A stretch of DNA of 64,000 nucleotides from Streptomyces sp. FIT100 (GTDB taxonomy: Bacteria; Actinomycetota; Actinomycetes; Streptomycetales; Streptomycetaceae): positions 4,449,526 to 4,513,525 of the forward strand of contig NZ_CP075715.1 of NCBI RefSeq assembly GCF_024584805.1. Direction: 5' to 3'. The number at the start of each line of letters is the position of its first letter. Positions within the stretch are counted from its first letter, which is position 1. The notes under the pieces were generated by a model, which was not told where the DNA came from, made no database searches, and worked only from the letters and a program-made list of their open reading frames with translations. The translations under genes were made by a program, and so were the position numbers. Below are positions 16,345-24,961 of the stretch, in pieces.

Positions 16345-17022
16345 ATGACGATCCGCGTGATGCTCGTCGACGACCAGGTGCTGCTGCGCACCGGGTTCCG
16401 CATGGTGCTGGCCGCGCAGCCGGACATGGACGTCGTGGCCGAGGCGGGGGACGGCGCCGAGGCGATCGACATCCTCCGCTCCACCGCCGTCGACGTGGTG
16501 CTGATGGACGTGCGGATGCCGCGGCTGGACGGAGTGGAGGCGACCAGCCGCATCTGCACGCAGCCGGACGCGCCGAAGGTGATCATCCTGACCACCTTCG
16601 ACCTCGACGAGTACGCGTTCTCCGGGCTGAAGGCGGGCGCGAGCGGCTTCATGCTGAAGGACGTGCCGCCGGGCGAGCTGCTCGGCGCGATCCGCTCCGT
16701 GCACAGCGGCGACGCCGTCGTGGCCCCCTCCACGACTCGCCGCCTCCTGGACCGCTTCTCGCCGATGCTGCCGTCGGCGAGCGGCCCGCCGCAGCACAAG
16801 GAGGTGGAGCGGCTCACCGACCGCGAGCGCGAGGTCATGCTGCTCGTCGCGCAGGGCCTGTCCAACGGCGAGATCGCCGCCCGGCTGGTGCTGTCCGAGG
16901 CCACCGTCAAGACGCACGTGGGCCGCATCCTGACCAAGCTGGGCCTGCGGGACCGGGTGCAGGTGGTGGTGCTCGCGTACGAGACCGGCCTGGTGAGGGC
17001 GGGCGGCGGGGGCGCGGCCTGA
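16345..17022 (+). CDS. LuxR/NarL-family response regulator
   Basis: 225-residue regulator. The receiver domain has VDD near residue 9, phosphoacceptor Asp in VVLMDVRMPRLDG near 55, and Lys in MLKDVPP near 105. The C-terminal LuxR-type helix-turn-helix (LTDREREVMLLVAQGLSNGEIA, then SEATVKTHVGRIL) begins near residue 152. It pairs with the upstream histidine kinase and should be phosphorylated by it. The genes it controls cannot be read from this window. Immediately downstream lies a MITE-like element. Confidence 0.94.
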   Translation: MTIRVMLVDDQVLLRTGFRMVLAAQPDMDVVAEAGDGAEAIDILRSTAVDVVLMDVRMPRLDGVEATSRICTQPDAPKVIILTTFDLDEYAFSGLKAGASGFMLKDVPPGELLGAIRSVHSGDAVVAPSTTRRLLDRFSPMLPSASGPPQHKEVERLTDREREVMLLVAQGLSNGEIAARLVLSEATVKTHVGRILTKLGLRDRVQVVVLAYETGLVRAGGGGAA

Positions 17023-17051
17023 GTCCGGCCCCGACACATACCCGCGCGGCG

Positions 17052-17273
17052 CTGGGTCGTGTCTTCGAAGTCCCGTCTGCCCGGCGGCGTCTGGCACGCT
17101 TCCCCAGACCTCGCGCCTGGGAGGTGCCTCCGCCCCCCGCCGCCCCCGTTTCCCTTCGGGCGCGGGAGGTGCCCCACCGCATGGACTCCGTCCTCCGCCT
17201 TGCGATCGCCCGCACCAGACGCCGCCGGACCCGCCCTTCGGGCGGACGACGATCCTTTGAAGACACTCCCTAG
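17052..17273. mobile_element. MITE-like element A (222 bp), inserted at CTAG
   Basis: The terminal inverted repeats share TGTCTTC(G/A)AAG: the left end starts at 17052 with a mutated CTGG, the right end finishes in CTAG (17270-17273). Internal segments GCGGCGTC, CCCTTCGGGC, CGGGAGGTGCCCC and TCCTCCGCCTTGCGAT are shared with elements B and C, but the central GTAC hairpin of those is deleted. It has no ORF that looks real. The right-hand CTAG supplies the TAG stop of the ArsR-like gene. Likely mobilised in trans by an IS5-type transposase with CTAG target (inference). Confidence 0.75.
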
Positions 17274-18370
17274 CGCAGCACGGTCTCCAGGAAGTCGCTG
17301 CCGAGCCGGGCCACGACCGCGACGTCCAGCTGGTGCAGGACGTACCGGCCGCGCCGCCGGGTCGTGACCAGGCCGGCCTTCTTCAGCACCGACAGATGGC
17401 GTGAGACCTCCGGCGCGGAGATGCCGTGCGAGTCGGCCAGCTCGCCGGTCGTGTACGGGGCGCGGGCGAGGTTGCGGCACAGCCGCATCCGCATGGGGTG
17501 GGCGAGCGCCTCCATCCGGAGCGCGAGCAGCTCGACGGAGGCGGGGCCGGGGAGTTCGGGGGCACCGACCGGGTACTGGACGACGGGCCGCCAGCCGGGG
17601 GCGTGCAGCACCATCAGATGGGGCCAGCCGAAGCGGGACGGCAGGAAGGTGACGCCGGCGCCGACGGCCGGGTCCACGCCGGTCGTGTGGCCGACGGTGA
17701 GCTTGTCGGCCTCGATACGGCCCGTCGCCTCGTTGAGCGAGACCGCCGGGGACACCGCGCGCAGCGCCTCCGCGAGGCCCTTGCGGCGCAGGATCTCCGT
17801 CTTGTGGCGGGCGTCGGCGGCGAGCTGGACGCGGGTGCGGTTCCAGGTGTCGGCGAAGAATGCCTGGTCGCAGTCCTCGAAGAGACGGCGCAGCCAGGTG
17901 CGTACGGCGGCGGGGTCGTCCACCAGCCGGCGGGCGAAGGCGAGCTGCTGGGGGCCGCGGGAGGCCGCGAGTTCCAGCGCGCGGTCGGGGTCGACCGGGG
18001 CGCCGCTGGCGTACGAGCTGGAGCAGGTGAACTCCAGCGTGGCGTTGATGAACCGCTCCTCGTCGAGGGAGTCGAGGACGTCCAGCTCCTCGGCGAGCGT
18101 GGCACCGGTGCGGCCGTCGCCGCCGCGGACACCGGCGAACGGCATGAACACGTCCGAGAAGGTCGACGTCCACAGGAACGCCGCCTCGTGCAGCCGGTCG
18201 GCGAGATCCGGCTTCAGCCCGGCCGCGGTGGCCGTCGCCCAGCCGTGCAGCCCGGGGTGGTGCCCGGGCTCGGACAGCGCATGCAGGGCGACGCCCAGCT
18301 CGGCGAGGGGGGAGATCTCGAACAGGATGCGCTCGGGGGGCAGGCCCGCGATATCGATGGTGACGCTCAC
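17270..18370 (-). CDS. ArsR-type transcriptional regulator with DUF5937 N-terminal domain
   Basis: 366 residues. The long N-terminal region (about 1-260) is a DUF5937-like module of unknown ligand; the C-terminal ~90 residues are a winged helix of ArsR type (MEALAHPMRMRLCRNLARA, ISAPEVSRHLSVLKKAGLV, RRRGRYVLHQLD). No metal-binding cysteine pair is visible in the helix. GTG 18370 is preceded by AGGAGG only one base away, an odd spacing, but no better start exists. A perfect 13-bp inverted repeat 36 bases upstream is a likely autoregulatory operator. The stop codon lies in the CTAG of MITE A. Confidence 0.85.
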   Translation of the reverse strand: MSVTIDIAGLPPERILFEISPLAELGVALHALSEPGHHPGLHGWATATAAGLKPDLADRLHEAAFLWTSTFSDVFMPFAGVRGGDGRTGATLAEELDVLDSLDEERFINATLEFTCSSSYASGAPVDPDRALELAASRGPQQLAFARRLVDDPAAVRTWLRRLFEDCDQAFFADTWNRTRVQLAADARHKTEILRRKGLAEALRAVSPAVSLNEATGRIEADKLTVGHTTGVDPAVGAGVTFLPSRFGWPHLMVLHAPGWRPVVQYPVGAPELPGPASVELLALRMEALAHPMRMRLCRNLARAPYTTGELADSHGISAPEVSRHLSVLKKAGLVTTRRRGRYVLHQLDVAVVARLGSDFLETVLR

Positions 18371-18405
18371 GCCTCCTATGGTGCGGGGTGCGGGGGCGGG
18401 GCCGT

Positions 18406-18438
18406 CCCGTCGATTGACGGTGCCGGTCAATCGACGGG
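18406..18438. promoter_or_regulatory. 33-bp perfect inverted repeat, probable operator for the divergent ArsR-like gene and small gene
   Basis: Arms of 13 bp (18406-18418 and 18426-18438, core CGTCGATTGAC/GTCAATCGACG) with a 7-base spacer are perfectly complementary. It lies in the 102-base gap between the divergent starts 18370 (-) and 18473 (+). Each arm contains TTGAC, so it may also overlap -35 boxes on both strands. ArsR-family proteins bind such dyads as dimers. Confidence 0.8.
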
Positions 18439-18472
18439 CGGGGACGGTGCGGTGGGGCGCAGCGTGGGCTGC

Positions 18473-18652
18473 ATGGACGCCGTTCAGCAACACCTGCTCG
18501 ACCTCTACCGGGCGGCACAGCGCGGCGAGCCCGCTCCGCCGCCGCCGGGCCGCGACGACCGGCGGACGGTGCGGGCCCTCTGGGACCGCCTCCGCTTCGC
18601 GCGGAGACCGAGGGCCTGCCCCCGGACTCCCCGTACGGCCTCCGGCGGTTGA
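18473..18652 (+). CDS. Small hypothetical protein (59 aa)
   Basis: ATG 18473 to TGA 18652. The N-terminal part MDAVQQHLLDLYRAAQRGEP followed by APPPPGRDD resembles a family of small Streptomyces proteins of about 60-80 residues that I know only as hypothetical. The C-terminal part (WDRLRFARRPRACPRTP) is basic and may be frame-damaged compared with relatives. It is divergent from the ArsR-like regulator and shares the palindromic operator with it. No ribosome binding site is obvious (GTGGGGCGCAG lies about 10-20 bases upstream). Confidence 0.5.
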   Translation: MDAVQQHLLDLYRAAQRGEPAPPPPGRDDRRTVRALWDRLRFARRPRACPRTPRTASGG

Positions 18653-18709
18653 GCCGGGGTCCCCCTGTGCCCAACAAACAGGGCGCAAGGGGATGCACCG
18701 CTCCCGCGC

Positions 18710-20038
18710 CTACAGGCTCCGCACCCGCGTCAGAAAGTCCGCGACCGCGACCCGCACGTCCTCGCCCGTCCACGACAGCCCCGGCGCCGCCACGGTCACC
18801 TCCGTCAGGGAGACTCCCGGCGGCCCTCCGTGGCCTGCCGGGGACCAGCGGCGGAAGAGCGTGACGCCCGTTTCCTCCGCCTGGCGGACGGACGCCTCGT
18901 TGAGCAGGTCATCCCCGTACGGGAGCCACACCTGGAACTGGTGCGTGTGCGGCGGCTCCGGGTGGATCCGGAACCACGGCACCGGCGCCGGGCCCTCCGC
19001 CAGCCCCTGTGCGAGCGCCCCGGCGACGGTCTTCGCGTGCGCTACGTACGAGGCCAGCCGCGGCAGTTCGCGCTCCAGTCCGACGAGCCCCGCGAGTGCC
19101 GCGGGGTACTGCTGGAACAGCTGGCCGCCGTACCGGTGGCGCCATGTCCTGGCCTCGTCCACGAAGGACTCCGGGCCGGCGAGCACGGCTCCCGACAGAC
19201 CGTCCAGGGACTTGTAGAACGACACGTACACGCTGTCCGCGAGGCCGGCGATCTCGTCCAGGTCGCGCCCGAAGTGAGGGGCGCATTCCCAAAGGCGCGC
19301 GCCGTCGAAATGCACCACTGCCTCCATCTCGCGCGCCGCCTCCACCACCTCCACCAACTCGTCCCACGACGGCAGGACGAAGCCCGCGTCCCGCAGCGGA
19401 AGCTCCAGCATCAGCGTGCCGAAGGGCTCACCGACGCCCCATAGCTCGTCGGCCGTGGGCAGCCGGGGCGCCCGGGTCGGATGGACCGTACGCAGCCCGC
19501 TCACCGCTCCGAGCGCGCCGCGCTCGTGCACCTCGGGGTGGGCGAGAGGATGCAGCGCGACCGTACGATTCCCCGTGCGCCCGGCCCAGCAGCGCAGCGC
19601 CACCTGCTGCGCCATGGTCCCCGTGGGGAAGAACGCCGCTGCCGGGAAGCCGAGCAGCGCCGCCACCCGTCTCTCCAGCTCCGCGACCACCCCGTCCCCG
19701 TACACATCGACCCACTCGTCCAGCAGGCCGTCCGGGCCGCTGCCGCCTTCGACCGCGGGTCCGAGCGCCTCCGCGTCCGCCGCCAGTGCCGCCAGCCGCT
19801 CGCCGATCCGGCCGTCGGCCGAGCCGCGCCAGAGCACCCGGTCGGACGCTCGCCACGCGGCGAGCCTGCGCCGCCGCTCGGCGCCCTCGTCCCGCTCGGC
19901 CCCCTCCTCCCGCTCCTCCCGCTCCTCCCGCTCCTCCCGCTCCTCCTGCTCGTCCCGCTCGTGCTTCTCCGCCATCACGATCTCCGCCACGATCTCTGCC
20001 GCGTCGCCCGCCGTCTCGCCCGCCGTGTTGTCCGCCAT
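18710..20038 (-). CDS. Threonine-aldolase-like PLP-dependent lyase
   Basis: 442 residues. The fold-type-I features are visible: FPTGTMAQQVALR (cofactor loop) near residue 140, VVHFDGARLWE (Asp that holds the pyridine nitrogen), and SVYVSFYKSLDGLSGAVL carrying the PLP lysine. Family members cleave beta-hydroxy amino acids such as L-allo-threonine to glycine and aldehyde. The first ~55 residues are a charged Glu/Arg extension (EEREEREEREER) encoded by 9-bp tandem repeats at about 19910-19950 and absent from typical enzymes; the true start may be Met22. It is transcribed alone, divergent from the cofactor operon. Confidence 0.85.
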   Translation of the reverse strand: MADNTAGETAGDAAEIVAEIVMAEKHERDEQEEREEREEREEREEGAERDEGAERRRRLAAWRASDRVLWRGSADGRIGERLAALAADAEALGPAVEGGSGPDGLLDEWVDVYGDGVVAELERRVAALLGFPAAAFFPTGTMAQQVALRCWAGRTGNRTVALHPLAHPEVHERGALGAVSGLRTVHPTRAPRLPTADELWGVGEPFGTLMLELPLRDAGFVLPSWDELVEVVEAAREMEAVVHFDGARLWECAPHFGRDLDEIAGLADSVYVSFYKSLDGLSGAVLAGPESFVDEARTWRHRYGGQLFQQYPAALAGLVGLERELPRLASYVAHAKTVAGALAQGLAEGPAPVPWFRIHPEPPHTHQFQVWLPYGDDLLNEASVRQAEETGVTLFRRWSPAGHGGPPGVSLTEVTVAAPGLSWTGEDVRVAVADFLTRVRSL

Positions 20039-20173
20039 TCAGCGATCATCGCGCACTCGCCCGTGCGGCCTCCACAGCCTGTGGACAACTGGAAGCCAGG
20101 CCGAAACGCTGGCGTAGCATGACGAAGAATCGTCCGGTACCCCCCGCGGACTGGAACGGAAGGCCGTCGCCGC

Positions 20174-21112
20174 GTGAACGCACCACCACCGTCAGGACCC
20201 CCGCCAGCATCCGAGCCCGTCGACCCCAAGGACCGCCCGGCCCGCCTCACCGTGGGAGTCGTCGGAGCGGGCCGCGTCGGTCCCGCCCTCGCCGCGTCCT
20301 TGCAGCTGGCGGGCCATCGCCCGGTGGCCGTCTCGGGTGTCTCCGACGTCTCCCGGCGCCGGGCCGCCTCGCTGCTGCCCGACGTGCCGCTCGTCCCGCC
20401 CGCCGAGGTCCTGGCCCGCGCCGAGCTGGTGCTGCTCACCGTGCCCGACGACGCCCTGCCGGGCCTGGTCGAGGGCCTCGCCGACACCGGGGCGGTCCGC
20501 CCGGGCCAGCTGCTCGTCCACACGTCCGGGCGGTACGGCGCGGCCGTGCTCGGCCCGGCCCGCCGCGCCGGCGCCCTGCCGCTCGCACTGCACCCTGCCA
20601 TGACCTTCACGGGGACCAGCGTCGACGTGCAGCGGCTGGCCGGCTGCTCCTTCGGCGTCACCGCACCCGAAGAGCTGCGGCTCGCCGCCGAGGCGCTGGT
20701 CATCGAGATGGGCGGTGAGCCCGAGTGGATCGACGAGGAGGCCCGCCCGCTCTACCACGCGGCCCTCGCCGTCGGTGCGAACCACCTGGTCACCCTGGTC
20801 GCCCAGTCGATGGAGCTGCTCCGCACCGCGGGCGTCTCCGCCCCGGACCGCATGCTCGGCCCGCTCCTCGGTGCCGCGCTCGACAACGCCCTCCGCTCCG
20901 GCGACGCCGCGCTCACCGGTCCCGTCGCCCGTGGCGACGCCGGCACCGTCGCCGCGCACGTCGCCGAGCTGCGCAAGCACGCGCCCGGCACCGTCGCCGG
21001 GTATCTCGCGATGGCCCGTACGACCGCGGACCGGGCGCTCGCGCACGGACTGCTCAAGCCGGAGCTCGCCGAGGACCTGCTGGGAGTCCTGGCCGAGGGA
21101 GACACCAGATGA
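20174..21112 (+). CDS. Rossmann-fold and DUF2520 protein, first gene of the pantothenate/NAD operon
   Basis: 312 residues. An NAD(P)-binding Rossmann motif VGVVGAGRVGPALAASL near residue 27 is followed by a helical DUF2520 domain (HPAMTFTG, YHAALAVGANHLVTLVAQS). The family resembles 6-phosphogluconate/ketopantoate reductase-type dehydrogenases. Its substrate is unproven. It overlaps panC by ATGA (21109-21112), so they are coupled; a ketopantoate-reductase-like role in pantothenate supply is a reasonable guess from context only. GTG 20174 is the start, with GGAAGG upstream. Confidence 0.85.
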   Translation: MNAPPPSGPPPASEPVDPKDRPARLTVGVVGAGRVGPALAASLQLAGHRPVAVSGVSDVSRRRAASLLPDVPLVPPAEVLARAELVLLTVPDDALPGLVEGLADTGAVRPGQLLVHTSGRYGAAVLGPARRAGALPLALHPAMTFTGTSVDVQRLAGCSFGVTAPEELRLAAEALVIEMGGEPEWIDEEARPLYHAALAVGANHLVTLVAQSMELLRTAGVSAPDRMLGPLLGAALDNALRSGDAALTGPVARGDAGTVAAHVAELRKHAPGTVAGYLAMARTTADRALAHGLLKPELAEDLLGVLAEGDTR

Positions 21113-22122
21113 GCCACGACATCGAGCTGGTCCCCACGCGCGAGGACCTGGAGCGGCTCCTCCGGCGCCATGCTTCCCCCGGCCGCACCGCCGTCGTCAT
21201 GACCATGGGAGCCCTCCACGAGGGCCACGCCACCCTCGTCCGCACCGCCCGCGAGCACATGGGCCCCGACGGCTTCGTCGTCGTCACGGTCTTCGTCAAC
21301 CCGCTCCAGTTCGGCGCGGGCGAGGACCTCGACCGCTATCCGCGCACCCTGGACGCCGACCTGAAGATCGCGCGGGAGGCGGGCGCCGACGCCGTGTTCG
21401 CCCCGTCCGCCGACGAGGTCTACCCGGGCGGTGAGCCGCAGGTCAGGATCGCCGCCGGCCCCATGGGCGAGCTCCTCGAAGGCGCCTCCCGCCCCGGCCA
21501 CTTCGACGGCGTGCTCACGGTCGTCGCCAAGCTGCTCCACCTCACCCGGCCCGACGTGGCGTTCTTCGGCCAGAAGGACGCCCAGCAGCTCGCGCTGATC
21601 CGCCGGATGGCCCGGGACCTGAACTTCCCGGTGGAGATCGTCGGCGTACCGACGGTGCGGGAGCCGGACGGACTCGCGCTCTCCAGCCGCAACCGCTACC
21701 TGTCGCCGGACGAGCGCCGGACCGCGCTCGCGCTCTCCCGCGCCCTCTTCGCCGCCCACGACCGGCTCGCCGCCCAGCAGGCGCTGCGGGCCCGTGCCGA
21801 GTCCGCCCCTGCGCCCACCGCACGCGCCGCCGCGCTCTCCGCGCTCGGCGAGGCCCGCGCGGCTGCCGACGCGCACGCGGTGGCCGCGGCGCAGCCGGGC
21901 GGCGGCGCCGATGCCGTACGGGCAGCGGCCCGCGCCGTCCTGGACGAGGCGGCCAAGGCGACGCCGCCGCTGGACCTGGACTATCTGGCCCTGGTCGACC
22001 CGGCCGACTTCGGCGAGGTCGCCGACGGCCACACCGGCGAGGCGATCATGGCGGTCGCCGCGCGAGTCGGGACGACGAGGCTGATCGACAACATCCCCCT
22101 CACGTTCGGAGCTTCCGCATGA
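21109..22122 (+). CDS. panC: Pantothenate synthetase
   Basis: Joins pantoate and beta-alanine using ATP through a pantoyl-adenylate. Signatures in the 337-residue protein: MTMGALHEGHATLVRTAR near residue 32 (HIGH-like), FVNPLQFG, RPGHFDGVLTVVAKL, FFGQKDAQQL and the KMSKS-like LALSSRNRYLS. It is about 50 residues longer than E. coli PanC because of an Ala-rich insert (about residues 225-275) in the C-terminal domain. It is coupled by ATGA to both the DUF2520 gene upstream and nadB downstream. Cytosolic. Confidence 0.96.
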   Translation: MSHDIELVPTREDLERLLRRHASPGRTAVVMTMGALHEGHATLVRTAREHMGPDGFVVVTVFVNPLQFGAGEDLDRYPRTLDADLKIAREAGADAVFAPSADEVYPGGEPQVRIAAGPMGELLEGASRPGHFDGVLTVVAKLLHLTRPDVAFFGQKDAQQLALIRRMARDLNFPVEIVGVPTVREPDGLALSSRNRYLSPDERRTALALSRALFAAHDRLAAQQALRARAESAPAPTARAAALSALGEARAAADAHAVAAAQPGGGADAVRAAARAVLDEAAKATPPLDLDYLALVDPADFGEVADGHTGEAIMAVAARVGTTRLIDNIPLTFGASA

Positions 22123-23888
22123 CCGCGACCGGGCCCGGTACGGGCACCCACGGCGGCACCGCGATACGGCTGATCGCCCCTGCGCCCGGCTGGTCCATCG
22201 ACGCCGATGTCGTCGTGGTCGGCTCCGGCGTCGCCGGCCTGACGGCCGCGCTGCGCTGCTCGGCCGTGGGCCTGCGCACGGTCGTGGTCACCAAGGCCCG
22301 CCTCGACGACGGCTCCACGCGCTGGGCCCAGGGCGGCATCGCCGCGGCGCTCGGCGAGGGCGACACCCCCGAGCAGCACCTGGACGACACGCTCGTCGCG
22401 GGAGCGGGGCTGTGCGACCCGGTGGCGGTGCGGACGCTGGTCACCGAGGGCCCGGCCGCGGTCCGGCGGCTGATCGAGACGGGCGCCCGCTTCGACACCG
22501 AAGAGGGCGGCACCATCGCGCTCACCCGCGAGGGCGGCCACCACCGGCGCCGTATCGCGCACGCCGGGGGCGACGCCACGGGCGCGGAGATCTCCCGGGC
22601 CCTGGTCACGGCGATACGCGAGCGGGCGATACGCATCATCGAGCACGCGCTCGTGCTCGACCTGCTGACGGACGACGACGGCCGCACCTCCGGGATCACC
22701 CTGCACGTGATGGGCGAGGGCCAGCACGACGGCGTCGGGGCGGTGCACGCGCCCGCCGTGGTCCTGGCGACGGGCGGCATGGGCCAGGTCTTCTCGGCCA
22801 CGACCAACCCGTCCGTGTCGACGGGCGACGGCGTCGCACTCGCGCTGCGCGCCGGGGCCGAGGTGAGCGACCTCGAATTCGTCCAGTTCCACCCGACGGT
22901 GCTGTACCTGGGCGCGGACTCCGAGGGCCAGCAGCCCCTCGTCTCCGAGGCGGTACGGGGCGAGGGCGCGCATCTCGTCGACGCGTCCGGCACCCGCTTC
23001 ATGGTGGGGCAGCACGAGCTGGCCGAGCTCGCGCCGCGCGACATCGTCGCCAAGGGCATCATGCGCCGCATGCAGGAGCAGGGCGCCGACCACATGCTCC
23101 TGGACGCCCGCCACTTCGGCGCCGAGATGTGGGAGACCCGCTTCCCGACGATCCTCGCCGCCTGCCGCGCCCACGGCATCGACCCGGTGACCGAGCCGAT
23201 CCCGGTCGCCCCGGCCGCCCACTACGCCTCCGGCGGCGTCCGTACCGACCTCCACGGCCGCACCACCGTCCCCGGTCTCTACGCCTGCGGCGAGGTCGCC
23301 TGCACCGGTGTGCACGGCGCCAACCGCCTCGCCTCCAACTCCCTCCTCGAGGGCCTGGTCTTCGCCGAGCGCATCGCCATGACGATCGCGACGGACCGCA
23401 ACGGCGCGCCCCCGGCGGCGGGGGAGCCCGGGACCGCCGGAGCCCCGGACGGCGGACCGGCCGTGCCGCTGCTCCTCCCCGAGGCGCGCCACGAGATCCA
23501 GCGGATCATGACGGACGGCGCCGGTGTGCTCCGCTCCGCCACGAGCCTGGACGACGCGGCGGACGCGCTGGAGGCCCTGCACCTGTCCGCTCTGCACGAC
23601 GCCGAGGCGTCCCGCAAGGCCGCCGAGCCGGGCGTGGAGTCCTGGGAGGCCACCAATCTGCTGCTGGTCTCGCGGGTGCTCGTGGCCGCCGCCCGTGAGC
23701 GGGCGGAGACCCGCGGCTGCCACTGGCGCGAGGACCACCCCGACCGTGACGACACCCAGTGGCGGCGCCATATTGTCGTACGGCTCACCCCGGACCGCCG
23801 TCTCGTCGTGCGCCGCACCGCCACCGAAGCACTGCCGCCCGTCAGCCGTACCCCCTCAGCCGTGTCCCGTACCTCCGTGACCCCGTAA
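22119..23888 (+). CDS. nadB: L-aspartate oxidase
   Basis: Flavoenzyme that oxidises L-aspartate to iminoaspartate, the first step of de novo NAD synthesis. 589 residues with FAD-binding VVVVGSGVAGLTAAL near residue 31, STRWAQGGIAAAL, the TGGMGQVFS region, EFVQFHPTVLY and the active-site stretch GLYACGEVACTGVHGANRLASNSLLEGL. The start overlaps the panC stop (ATGA, 22119-22122). Its partner NadA is not in this window; NadC follows directly. Normal family length with a Pro/Ala-rich linker near residue 430. Confidence 0.97.
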   Translation: MTATGPGTGTHGGTAIRLIAPAPGWSIDADVVVVGSGVAGLTAALRCSAVGLRTVVVTKARLDDGSTRWAQGGIAAALGEGDTPEQHLDDTLVAGAGLCDPVAVRTLVTEGPAAVRRLIETGARFDTEEGGTIALTREGGHHRRRIAHAGGDATGAEISRALVTAIRERAIRIIEHALVLDLLTDDDGRTSGITLHVMGEGQHDGVGAVHAPAVVLATGGMGQVFSATTNPSVSTGDGVALALRAGAEVSDLEFVQFHPTVLYLGADSEGQQPLVSEAVRGEGAHLVDASGTRFMVGQHELAELAPRDIVAKGIMRRMQEQGADHMLLDARHFGAEMWETRFPTILAACRAHGIDPVTEPIPVAPAAHYASGGVRTDLHGRTTVPGLYACGEVACTGVHGANRLASNSLLEGLVFAERIAMTIATDRNGAPPAAGEPGTAGAPDGGPAVPLLLPEARHEIQRIMTDGAGVLRSATSLDDAADALEALHLSALHDAEASRKAAEPGVESWEATNLLLVSRVLVAAARERAETRGCHWREDHPDRDDTQWRRHIVVRLTPDRRLVVRRTATEALPPVSRTPSAVSRTSVTP

Positions 23889-23915
23889 CCCCCCATGCCC
23901 CAGGGAGCCGCCACC

Positions 23916-24956
23916 GTGAGCACGCCCGAAGAACGTCCCGAGCCCGTGGACGTACCGCTGATCCAGATCGGCGCCCCGGCATCCGCCCAGTCGTCCGGCT
24001 GCGGCGACGGCTGCGGCTGTGCCGACGAGGCGTACGAGGAGGCGTACGAGTGCGGCCTCGACCCCGCACTCGCGAGCCTTCTCGCCGAGGCCGGCCTCGA
24101 CCCCGTCCAGGTCGAGGACATCGCCCACCTCGCGATCGAGGAGGACCTCGACGGCGGGGTCGACATCACGACCGTCGCCACCGTCCCCGAGGACGCGGTC
24201 GCCACCGGTGACTTCGTCGCCCGTGAGCCCGGCGTCGTCGCGGGCCTCCGCGTCGCCGAGGCCGTCCTCTCGATCGTCTGTACGGACGAGTTCACCGTCG
24301 AGCGCCATGTCGAGGACGGCGACCGCGTCGAGGCCGGCGAGAAGCTGCTCTCCGTCACGACCCGCACCCGCGACCTCCTCACCGGCGAGCGCAGCGCGCT
24401 GAACATCCTGTGCCGCCTCTCCGGCATCGCCACCGCCACCCGCGCCTGGGCCGACGCGCTCGAAGGCACCAACGCGCGCGTGCGCGACACCCGCAAGACC
24501 ACCCCCGGCCTGCGCGCCCTGGAGAAGTACGCCGTGCGCTGCGGCGGCGGCGTCAACCACCGCATGTCGCTCTCCGACGCGGCCCTGGTCAAGGACAACC
24601 ACGTCATCGCGGCGGGCGGCGTCGCGCAGGCGTTCAAGGCCGTCCGCGAGAAGCTCGCCGAGCTGGGCACCCCCGATCTCGCCATCGAGGTCGAGGTCGA
24701 CACCCTGCACCAGGTCCGCGAGGTCCTGGACGCCGGCGCCGACCTGATCCTGCTCGACAACTTCACGCCGACCGAGACCGAGGAGGCCGTCGCCCTCGTC
24801 AAGAACCGCGCGGTCCTGGAGTCCTCCGGCCGGCTCACGGTCGCCAACGCCCGGGCGTACGCCGAGACCGGCGTCGACTACCTCGCGGTCGGGGCCCTCA
24901 CCCACTCGTCCGCGATCCTCGACATCGGTCTCGACCTGCGAGAGGCCGAGGTCTGA
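23916..24956 (+). CDS. nadC: Nicotinate-nucleotide pyrophosphorylase (carboxylating) with Cys-rich N-terminal extension
   Basis: Makes nicotinate mononucleotide from quinolinate and PRPP. The core (about residues 60-346) shows EEDLDGGVDITT, the GERSALNILCRLSGIATATR region, DTRKTTPGLRALEKYAVRCGG and ILLDNFTP. The first ~55 residues are an extension absent from most NadC (about 285 aa), containing CGDGCGC and a further Cys in YEC. I chose GTG 23916 because CAGGGAG lies at the right distance; the ATG at 23895 has no ribosome binding site. It is in the operon between nadB and coaX. Confidence 0.94.
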   Translation: MSTPEERPEPVDVPLIQIGAPASAQSSGCGDGCGCADEAYEEAYECGLDPALASLLAEAGLDPVQVEDIAHLAIEEDLDGGVDITTVATVPEDAVATGDFVAREPGVVAGLRVAEAVLSIVCTDEFTVERHVEDGDRVEAGEKLLSVTTRTRDLLTGERSALNILCRLSGIATATRAWADALEGTNARVRDTRKTTPGLRALEKYAVRCGGGVNHRMSLSDAALVKDNHVIAAGGVAQAFKAVREKLAELGTPDLAIEVEVDTLHQVREVLDAGADLILLDNFTPTETEEAVALVKNRAVLESSGRLTVANARAYAETGVDYLAVGALTHSSAILDIGLDLREAEV

Positions 24957-24961
24957 TCCCG

